Part shown: piece by piece, positions 45,201 through 51,541 of the stretch
How positions within the stretch are numbered: position 1 is the stretch's first letter
Layout of the letters: each line of letters begins with the position of its first letter
DNA from: Roseibacillus persicicus
GTDB taxonomy: Bacteria > Verrucomicrobiota > Verrucomicrobiia > Verrucomicrobiales > Akkermansiaceae
Assembly (NCBI RefSeq): GCF_014651675.1
Contig: NZ_BMXI01000017.1
Location: forward strand, 1 to 64,000
Reading direction: 5' to 3'
DNA length: 64,000 bases
Notes under the pieces: model-generated
What the model saw: the letters and a program-made list of their open reading frames with translations, nothing else
The model's database searches: none
Told to the model about the DNA's origin: nothing
Made by a program: the position numbers and the translations under genes

Positions 45201-46202
45201 GAGTTCGAAGAGCTACGCGCTTCTGCTAAAGAATACGAGAAGCTGGTTGCCGAAAGGGGAAGCGTCCTCCGCATCCAGGCTGCTGCCGAGTTGCAGTTTG
45301 CCCCCACCGAGTTGCGGGCGGCTCCCGGAAGCAAGGTTCGCCTCGTTTTCGAAAATCCCGATATCATGATGCACAACTGGGTGCTGCTCGCTCCCGGAAG
45401 CGTGGACGAAGTCGGAGCCCTAGCGGATCAACTGGCAGCGCAACCGGACGGTGCGGCGAAAGATTATTTGCCTGAAAGTCCCAAGATTCTGGCGGCTTCC
45501 AAGTTGCTTTCTCTGAAGGAAACCCAAGAGTTCATATTCGAGGCTCCTGCGGAGGCGGGAGTCTATCCGTTCATCTGCACCTTCCCCGGCCACTGGCGGG
45601 TGATGAAGGGGAATTTGATCGTGGAAGAACCCAAGCCCGCACCCGCACCCAACAAGGTGGTTCGCCATGCCATCGGTGACGGGGTGGTGATGGAGACCGT
45701 GGATTCGCCTCCGGGTTTCGAGACCTCGCGGCCGATGGGAAGCGCGTACTTGGTGACGGCAAGTGAGGAGACAAAGAACAATCCGTTGGGCGTCCTAATC
45801 GATGGCACCCTTGATTCCTCATTCGGACCGATTTTCCCCAATGGGACGGACAAGGGAGCCTACAAGATAGACTTGGGAGAGTCTCAATCCATTGTCGCAA
45901 TCACCAGTTGGTCCTTCAATCAGGCGGGTCGTCGGGGCGGGCAGTCGGTGAGTCTGTTCGGAAGCAATCTCCCCACGGATCCCGGTTGGGACGTGTCGGA
46001 TTCCAGTCGGTTTGTGTCGTTGGGTGCCATGAGCACGGAAGGGCAGAAGTTGAAGGATTTTACCGCCCTCTCCCGTCGGGCTCCCAAAGGAAAGGTCCTT
46101 GGTGAGTTTCGTTGGATCGTCTGGCAAGTCTCGCCCGTGACGAAGCAGGGGGAGAATACTGCGTTTCAGGAGCTCGCAGTCGATATTTCTGAGGCAAAGT
46201 AA
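42243..46202 (+). CDS. Giant exported SGNH hydrolase / sorbosone-dehydrogenase propeller / HEAT / cupredoxin protein
   Basis: 1,319 residues with a signal peptide (to about 30, HAGAA). Domains: SGNH-like (~38-225; GNSMVERLLEQG, GYGLNESF, LTNNGIHLNSAGN, where the usual Asp of DxxH is Asn); a PVC 'membrane-bound dehydrogenase' six-blade propeller (~335-690; GYEVNVFASEEQFPELRNPVQIAFD, DTDHDGRADKITTF, FGMDGALYISDFCSP); a HEAT-like region (~690-850); and a blue-copper cupredoxin (~1025-1130) with H1044, C1112, H1117 and M1121, spaced exactly as in azurin (Cx4Hx3M). The C-terminal ~180 residues are beta-rich. No CxxCH heme site is present, although relatives often end in cytochrome c. Likely oxidises a sugar or alcohol in the periplasm and passes electrons to copper. 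Confidence 0.85.
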   Translation: MSFSPSAFLSQFVLCLAVAVSSLFSHAGAAQDSSGENTILCYGNSMVERLLEQGELEARLQLANPDAELKVRSLAWTGDEVGNRLRLEGYAKHMKNLLAEWPAKTIVLGYGLNESFAGEKGLADFKAQYAVHLDQISHIHPGARLVLLSPIAIEDASPERQKNVAQYSAAIEELAKKRGAEFIDLFSVTRKAYTESEPALTNNGIHLNSAGNSLVAKTIAQALGGSMAVDLNAERLHEVTLAAAAKHKRVAEVVRPKNGVVYFGVRARPAEYADEMPRYHEMIRLTEEVVHRLVKDSSLTFAEIPEPSLPPMPEGRGRSDGDKTGIIKPVAEAMAEFTVAEGYEVNVFASEEQFPELRNPVQIAFDARGRLWAVTMPSFPHTVPGLTPPDRIVILEDTDHDGRADKITTFMDGLDALDGVAFHHDGVIISEQPRLWLVKDTDGDGRADTQVELLRGIDVTDSHHGGMIAADPFGDIIFSDGVFHRSQLETPQGVHRGIDATTYRLDMKDGGIVTEWQHTTPNPWNVAFDKWGSIFQTYGDGHVYDGTSLIWTPLGGYHPFRFANIATYGKGSGMAIVSSPNFPDRYQQSMVSAALLGRYAVTLTAFDGQSGMIKGKDPLTVIESPNAAFRPADLEFGMDGALYISDFCSPIIGHAQHPMRDPHWDHDFGRIWRVVNTKKPLNQDWPQIEGASFDELCKLLTHPMDLVRHHVRIELRKHGAEGMVDLARWLGGLDQSSSDYEQAILETIFVGEGLGEVRPQLIERLLQSKSERYRGAAVQTIRIQADKLPNLVELLTSVAGDSSPRVQNEVIDAVAHLRPQYPAVEAVLTHLKPLTPEVKNSLTYLDLGIEPLKGRSVPVLEVDEESQLTHWQFLGAKGDKKAVEYATTREKLPGVGLFRTFVQVDEPKSAVIAIQHKAIDIRLNESLVFSQDSLWSGDQQVNVELLKGLNVIEILLKSGRRKTKTMPPVFLYDPVGQALTGTGYPREFEELRASAKEYEKLVAERGSVLRIQAAAELQFAPTELRAAPGSKVRLVFENPDIMMHNWVLLAPGSVDEVGALADQLAAQPDGAAKDYLPESPKILAASKLLSLKETQEFIFEAPAEAGVYPFICTFPGHWRVMKGNLIVEEPKPAPAPNKVVRHAIGDGVVMETVDSPPGFETSRPMGSAYLVTASEETKNNPLGVLIDGTLDSSFGPIFPNGTDKGAYKIDLGESQSIVAITSWSFNQAGRRGGQSVSLFGSNLPTDPGWDVSDSSRFVSLGAMSTEGQKLKDFTALSRRAPKGKVLGEFRWIVWQVSPVTKQGENTAFQELAVDISEAK

Positions 46203-46260
46203 TCGAAGAGTGATTGCTTTGAAGCTCGCGTAAGTGGTCGAGCCGGGTAACTTCTCAAGC

Positions 46261-46899
46261 GTGAACAAGCGAATGGTTCACTACTTGGTTTCTTTTGGGT
46301 TGATGCTTTCGTTCGGATTTTTGAAAGCTAATGATGACGTTCCCGCAGGATATGTCCTCCAAGTCATGGAGCCGAGTGGAGGCAAGATTCTTCGGCCTAA
46401 GGAGTGGTTCTACAATGAAGGTCATCGCGAAAGCGTTTGGATGTGGACGATTTCCAAAGAGGACACCGAGAAAGGGACAAAGTCCTACGACACGGGAGTT
46501 CGGATTCAGGCCATTCTGGGGTTAGAGGAAAAAACAGGAAAGACTCCTCAGAAATTTATCGAGGAGTTTGTTGAGCAAAAGAAGAAGTCGGCCACTGAAG
46601 TTCACAGAACTTGCGAAATCGTGGACCAAGGGCTCTTCTCAAGAATTTGCTTGGAAACCACTGAAGGCGGCCATCGGATTCTCTACTCGATGTTTTGGGG
46701 GAATGACCTTGATATTGCCGTTGTTAGTATTGCGGGGGCTAAGAAGGAAGAGTGGGATCAGTATCAAAAGATTTTCAACCGCATGAGTGATTTTGAACTC
46801 ATAGACATGACTAGGTTTACCCAGAAAGATGGCAAGGATGAACTGGAAGACGTTGTTCCCGAAAAGGAGAATGAAAAGGTCGAGTCAGGAGACAAATAG
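46261..46899 (+). CDS. Exported protein of unknown function
   Basis: 212 residues if started at the GTG at 46261 (MNKRMVHYLVSFGLMLSFGFLKAN, a good signal peptide); GTG 46234 and ATG 46273 are alternatives. The mature region is about 185 residues with WFYNEGHRESVWMWTISKED and FGWGNDL-like beta strands, and a highly acidic, charged tail (DELEDVVPEKENEKVESGDK). I recognise no family. It follows the giant dehydrogenase by about 60 bases on the same strand. Confidence 0.65.
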   Translation: MNKRMVHYLVSFGLMLSFGFLKANDDVPAGYVLQVMEPSGGKILRPKEWFYNEGHRESVWMWTISKEDTEKGTKSYDTGVRIQAILGLEEKTGKTPQKFIEEFVEQKKKSATEVHRTCEIVDQGLFSRICLETTEGGHRILYSMFWGNDLDIAVVSIAGAKKEEWDQYQKIFNRMSDFELIDMTRFTQKDGKDELEDVVPEKENEKVESGDK

Positions 46900-46901
46900 C
46901 A

Positions 46902-47507
46902 TTAGGCGGGTGAGAGGCTATTGAGTTCTTCCTTGAGGTTGAGTCGGGCCTGTCTTTCATACTTTTTCCGAAATTCAGCGTGCTGATAGATTCGTGGACG
47001 GGAGAGAAAGTCCTCGAGAACTTTCGCTCGGCCGATTTTGTAATCGTCGGGTGCAACCCAAGCGTATTCCTCCCTGATGGCCTCGGCATAGATGTGATAG
47101 GTCGGGCTATCGCTGCCCAAAATACTGAGGTCGATATCGCAAATCAGTTGGGCGTCAAGACTGCCAAGTGGTTCTTGATGACGAGTGGCGAGAATGAGTT
47201 CGGCAACCGAGTCTGCTAAAGCATGGCCTCTCAAAAACTCTTTCGCGACTACCGCACTCTGCTCTTCATTGTTACGGGCTTTAGGATCGTAGACGATGTC
47301 GTGAAACCAAATCGCGAATTCGACGGCGAGAGGATCATGCGCAAGGTGGGAGAACTTTTGATACTTGAGCAAGCAGTCCTCAATGTGCGCAAGATTATGA
47401 TAGGCGAGCGAGTTGCGGGTGTAGGCTTCACTTAGAGCCGCGAAGTAATCGTTATTATCAAACCTCGCCGCTTGGCAAAGCCTGACCCATGCCGCGGTGA
47501 GGTTCAT
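46902..47507 (-). CDS. HD-superfamily metal-dependent phosphohydrolase
   Basis: 201 residues. Metal-binding residues in YHNLAHIEDCL and EFAIWFHDIVYDPKARNNEEQSA (His-Asp pair) and a late Asp in DIDLSILG. It matches a cytoplasmic HD family (COG4339) of unknown substrate. It is the last gene of the operon pyk-ychJ-HD, 6 bases after ychJ. Confidence 0.85.
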   Translation of the reverse strand: MNLTAAWVRLCQAARFDNNDYFAALSEAYTRNSLAYHNLAHIEDCLLKYQKFSHLAHDPLAVEFAIWFHDIVYDPKARNNEEQSAVVAKEFLRGHALADSVAELILATRHQEPLGSLDAQLICDIDLSILGSDSPTYHIYAEAIREEYAWVAPDDYKIGRAKVLEDFLSRPRIYQHAEFRKKYERQARLNLKEELNSLSPA

Positions 47508-47513
47508 CGCAGA

Positions 47514-47942
47514 CTAACCCTTCTCGTCGTAATACATCCACTTCCCCTTGTAGCGACGAAACCGGGACTTTTCGTGAAGTTCGTAGTCTTGGCCGTCGAG
47601 TGAATATTTGGCGATGAACTCCACCTTGCCAGTCTTGTCTTCCTTACCGCCCTTGGAGCTCCCCACGATGGTCAGCTTGCGCCAACTGGGGTTCCAGATG
47701 GTTTTATCCAACTCTTGGGCTTGGTTCTTGATGCGCTTGTCGGGATGGGTGGTCGCCACCAGATAATCGACGAGGCGAAAGAAGTAGGCGGTGTAGCGCG
47801 AGCGCATCAATTGCTCGGCAGTCTCGGGTTTGGCGCGCCCATAGTGGAAGGGCATGCAGCATTCCGCATAGCTCTTCTCCCGCTTGCAGGGACATGGGGA
47901 GACTTCGCGTTCGCGGGGAATTTTTTCCAGATTCTCAGCCAT
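47514..47942 (-). CDS. YchJ-family SEC-C motif protein
   Basis: 142 residues. The N-terminal metal-binding SEC-C motif is C17-P-C19 ... C28-C29 (SPCPCKREKSYAECCMPFHYG). The central TAEQLMRSRYTAYFFRLVDYLVATTHP and the C-terminal FRRYKGKWMYYDEK are typical of YchJ (UPF0225). Function unknown; the motif resembles the zinc-binding tail of SecA. It lies 3 bases after pyk and 6 before the HD gene, so all three are one operon. Confidence 0.88.
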   Translation of the reverse strand: MAENLEKIPREREVSPCPCKREKSYAECCMPFHYGRAKPETAEQLMRSRYTAYFFRLVDYLVATTHPDKRIKNQAQELDKTIWNPSWRKLTIVGSSKGGKEDKTGKVEFIAKYSLDGQDYELHEKSRFRRYKGKWMYYDEKG

Positions 47943-47945
47943 TGT

Positions 47946-49358
47946 TTAGGCGTGTTCGAGGAGGATGGTATTGACTGCACGGTCGTCTTGCAAGGTGTCG
48001 GACACCACGATGACCGGAGTCCCCGGAGTGATGTCGCGCTCTTGACGTAGAGTCTCGATTCCCTTGGCAATGGTGAGCCGGGGCATGTTCTCGAAGTCGA
48101 TGCAGAAGGAGCGCACTCCGCGCGAAAGGGTGAGAAAACGACGAACTTGCTCATTGGGAGTAAAGGCAAAGATGGGGGAGCGAGGGCGCATGAGAGCGGT
48201 GTAGTGGGCGGTTGCCCCCGAACGGGTGAAGACCGCCATGATGGCTCCGGGCATGGAGTCCGCCAATTGCACCGCCGAGCGGATCGTTTTCTGTTTATCG
48301 GTTTGTAAGGTCGAGTTCTTCGCAAAGCCCAAACCTCCCGACCGCTCGATACGCCGGGCAACCCGGTTGAGAACCTCGAGACACTCCACGGGATATTTGC
48401 CGATCGAGGTTTCGCCGGAAACCATGAGCACGTCCGCTTCTTCGAAGACCGCATTGGCCACGTCGGTGACTTCCGCCCGGGTGGGGGTGGGGTTGGAGAT
48501 CATGGACTCCAGCATGTGGGTGGCTACGATCACGCGCTTGCCTTGCTCCTGACAACGCTTGACGATCTTGCGTTGGAGAATGGGCAGCTCTTCGATGTGA
48601 ACTTCGATGCCGAGGTCACCCCGAGCGACCATGATGATGTCGGAGGCTTCGATGATGGAGTCCAGATTACGAATGGCTTCCTGGTCTTCGAGCTTGGAGA
48701 CAATCTGTGCGTGTCCACCCAGCTTCTGAATCGCGGCCCGCAGTTCACGGACGTGACCCGCGTCGCGCACGAACGATCCTGCTACAAAGTCCGCCTGACA
48801 CTCCACCGCGAGGTCGAGGTCCTTGCGATCCTTCTCGGTCATGGCTGGAAGGTTCAAGCGTGTGCCGGGAAGATTGATGTGGCGTCGGGAGCCCAGTTCG
48901 CCGGGAGTGTTGTTTACTGCGACGAGGTGGTTGTCCGCAATGGACTCGACCTTCATGATGAGGGTGCCGTTGTCCACAATCAGGGTGTTGCCGACTTTCA
49001 CATCCTCAAGAAGACCACCGTAATTGACGGTGGTCGAGATAGGCAAAGTCGCTTCTGCGTCTTCCGTGCGGAATTCCACCCGGTCGTCTTTTTCCAGCTG
49101 ATAGGGTGTCTCCAGGGTGCCGGTGCGAATGGACGGGCCAGTGAGGTCGAACAGGATTCCCACTGGATACTCGCGCCCGACAGCAATGCGGCGAATCCGT
49201 CGCACGGTGTCGCGGGCGACTTCGTGCTTGGCGTGGGACATATTGATACGAAAGCAGTCGGCACCCGCATCGAGCAGCGCTTCGATGGTTTCATCGCTAT
49301 CGGAGGCAGGTCCCAGGGTGGCGAGTAGGCGCGTGCGGCGCATTGTGACGGGCTTCAT
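47946..49358 (-). CDS. pyk: Pyruvate kinase
   Basis: 470 residues from the ATG at 49358 (MKPVTMRRTRLLATLGPAS), the normal pyruvate kinase start; the longer frame to 49520 is not used. Core motifs: DCFRINMSH, ILFDLTGPSIRTG, the catalytic-loop IIMVARGDLGIEV, HMLESMISNPTPTRAEVTDVANAVFEEADVLMVSGETSIGKYPVE, and a C-terminal regulatory domain with FTRSGATAHYTALMRPRSP. It makes pyruvate and ATP from phosphoenolpyruvate and ADP in glycolysis. It heads an operon with ychJ and the HD hydrolase. Confidence 0.97.
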   Translation of the reverse strand: MKPVTMRRTRLLATLGPASDSDETIEALLDAGADCFRINMSHAKHEVARDTVRRIRRIAVGREYPVGILFDLTGPSIRTGTLETPYQLEKDDRVEFRTEDAEATLPISTTVNYGGLLEDVKVGNTLIVDNGTLIMKVESIADNHLVAVNNTPGELGSRRHINLPGTRLNLPAMTEKDRKDLDLAVECQADFVAGSFVRDAGHVRELRAAIQKLGGHAQIVSKLEDQEAIRNLDSIIEASDIIMVARGDLGIEVHIEELPILQRKIVKRCQEQGKRVIVATHMLESMISNPTPTRAEVTDVANAVFEEADVLMVSGETSIGKYPVECLEVLNRVARRIERSGGLGFAKNSTLQTDKQKTIRSAVQLADSMPGAIMAVFTRSGATAHYTALMRPRSPIFAFTPNEQVRRFLTLSRGVRSFCIDFENMPRLTIAKGIETLRQERDITPGTPVIVVSDTLQDDRAVNTILLEHA

Positions 49359-49501
49359 GTTGGCGGTAGTCAAAACCAATGCAGCGTCCGTGCCGAGTCG
49401 GGATTCTGCCAAAGGGCGACTTTTTCGGGTTGTTGACTCCTGTTCCCGTGATTGCAGGAAACCTTTGTGACAAAAGAGTTTCCAAACACGCAACGCGCAT
49501 T

Positions 49502-51526
49502 CTAACGGGCCGCTTCCCAATAGGCGAGGTCCTCGCGAATTTTCTTCTCTTCTTGAGTGAGTTGCTCCAGAGCCTTTTTGGGGGCCTCGACTTTCTCCGC
49601 GAGTTCCGGCAGCTGTTTTTCCAGCGGGGTCAGCGATTCCTTGCCCGCTTTGACCAAGCCGCCAATCTCCTGATACTGACGTCGGAGACCTTTGAGCGAG
49701 TTGTTGAGCTTGTTCCGCTGGGTCTCCAGTTCCTGAAACTTTTTGGTCTCCTTGCTTTCCTTCTGGGAGAGAGATTTGATTTTTTGGGAGAGCTCCTGTT
49801 GCTGCTCGGTGATTTCCGCCAAATCCTTGCTCTCCTTTTTCAGACTCTCAAGCTTCTGCTGCAGGGTGACTTGGGCCTCTTCCAAGCTCTTCTTCTCCTT
49901 GCGGACGTTTTCGAGCGGCGTCTGAGCTTCGGAAAGCTTTTTGGAAACCTGTTGCAGTTTCTTTTCTTGGGATTGGAGGTCTCGTTTGAGCTTGGCCAGG
50001 GAGTCTTCATTCTTCTTCAGCGCGTCTTTTGTTCCCTTGATGCGTTGGGCCAGCTGATTTCGCGCGTTCTCTGCTGTGGTGAAGGCTTTCTTGGCTTGTT
50101 CGACCTTTTGGCTCTGCTGAGAGATTTGCTTGCGCAGGTAGGCCAGGCGACTTTCGAGGGTGGGGGGATTGGACTCCAAGGACGCAATCGGTGCCTTATT
50201 ACTAGAAATCTCGTAGGCAAAGACCGCGCCATTGTAGTCGGCGGTGAATACGTGCTTCCCATCCTCGGAGAGGGCCGTCGCGGTCACCAGCTCAGGCAAA
50301 TTGCGGAAAGCGATCTTCTCGCCGAAGTCGGGCTTGAAGACCTTGACCACGCGGTCTCGTCCGGCGGTCACGATGTGTCCGTCGCGATGATAGAAGAGCG
50401 CGGTGGCTCCGCCAGGGTGGGCGTTGATTTTCTTTGCCGCCGAACCCTTTTTCATATCCCAGATGAAGAGTTGTCCGTCCTCGCCGGTGCTGGCCAAGAG
50501 CTTGGAGTCAGAGCGGAAGGCGAGCGCGGTGACGTCTGCCTGATGATCGCGCAAAGCGTGAATTTCGTTCCCCGCCAAGTCCCAGACATGAATGCCGCCA
50601 TTGCGGTCGCCGCTGGCGAAAAATTTTCCATCCGGAGAGGCCGCCACGGCAGTGATCCAGTCGGTGTGTTTTTTGATGGAATGACTTTGCTGGTTCTCGC
50701 GGGTGTTCCAGATCTTCAGCAGCCGCGATGGCCCACCCATAGCCACGGTGGACAGGTCCGGGGTGAGGGCTGCGGCGAGCACGGAGTCGAACTCGCGACC
50801 GGCCGTGAAAAGTTCTTTCCCAGTGGTGATGTCCCACGCGATGGCGTAGCCCGACTTGCCCGCGATTCCGCCCGAAGCGAGCAGGTATTTGCCCGAGGGG
50901 TGAAAGGTGAGGGACTCGGGCTGACCCTTGGGGAAGGGGAGGCTTCCGAGGAAGCGGAAGGTTTCGCTGTGGTAGAGAAGAATTTGTTTCTGACCGGTGA
51001 TGGCGAGCAAAGGAGCCCAAGGAGAAGCGGCCATCGCTTTCACCAAGCCAGCTTGGGGCGCGACAAAGGCGGGGTCGAGCGAGACGTCCTCCGGCATGGG
51101 GGGCGGGCCTTCCGGTTTGCCCGCAGAGGTGTCGATGGCGAGGTCGAACTTGGGCTTGTCGGCCTTCTTAGCGGAAGAGTCTTTGGTTTCCAGGACGCCG
51201 CCATCGATCCACGCTCGAATCAGGTCGGCGTCCTTCTTATTAATCTTGCTTCCCTCCGGAGGCATCACCGGCTCCTCGGTTCCAGTGGTGACGGTGTAGA
51301 GCTTGGAGGAGCCTCCGTCGCCCGGGACGACCACTTTTCCACCGGAACCACCCGTCATGAGGGCGGGATAAGAGGAGAGGTCGAGGTCTCCTTTCTTTTT
51401 ATCCGGATTGTGGCAGTTCAGGCAGGACTGCTCGAAGATGGGATAGATGTGATCCTCGTAGGTGATCTTTTCCTGAGCTCTCAGGGGGAAGGCAAGCAGG
51501 AGGGAGATGCGGAAAAGGTTTTTCAT
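49502..51526 (-). CDS. PVC-type cytochrome c / WD40 / coiled-coil protein
   Basis: 674 residues with a signal peptide. A planctomycete-type cytochrome c (~22-110) binds heme through C35-L-N-C38-H39, with a MPPEGSKINKKDADLIRAWIDGG Met-ligand region. A WD40-like propeller spans ~150-440 (LAITGQKQILLYHSETFRFLGSL; FASGDRNGGIHVWDLAGNEIHALRDHQADV; STGEDGQLFIWDMKKG). The last ~220 residues are a long charged coiled coil with many K/E/Q heptads. It sits 15 bases downstream of the DUF1549/DUF1553 gene, its usual partner. Role in electron transfer or polysaccharide use is inferred. Confidence 0.85.
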   Translation of the reverse strand: MKNLFRISLLLAFPLRAQEKITYEDHIYPIFEQSCLNCHNPDKKKGDLDLSSYPALMTGGSGGKVVVPGDGGSSKLYTVTTGTEEPVMPPEGSKINKKDADLIRAWIDGGVLETKDSSAKKADKPKFDLAIDTSAGKPEGPPPMPEDVSLDPAFVAPQAGLVKAMAASPWAPLLAITGQKQILLYHSETFRFLGSLPFPKGQPESLTFHPSGKYLLASGGIAGKSGYAIAWDITTGKELFTAGREFDSVLAAALTPDLSTVAMGGPSRLLKIWNTRENQQSHSIKKHTDWITAVAASPDGKFFASGDRNGGIHVWDLAGNEIHALRDHQADVTALAFRSDSKLLASTGEDGQLFIWDMKKGSAAKKINAHPGGATALFYHRDGHIVTAGRDRVVKVFKPDFGEKIAFRNLPELVTATALSEDGKHVFTADYNGAVFAYEISSNKAPIASLESNPPTLESRLAYLRKQISQQSQKVEQAKKAFTTAENARNQLAQRIKGTKDALKKNEDSLAKLKRDLQSQEKKLQQVSKKLSEAQTPLENVRKEKKSLEEAQVTLQQKLESLKKESKDLAEITEQQQELSQKIKSLSQKESKETKKFQELETQRNKLNNSLKGLRRQYQEIGGLVKAGKESLTPLEKQLPELAEKVEAPKKALEQLTQEEKKIREDLAYWEAAR

Positions 51527-51541
51527 GTCGCTACTAGATTT

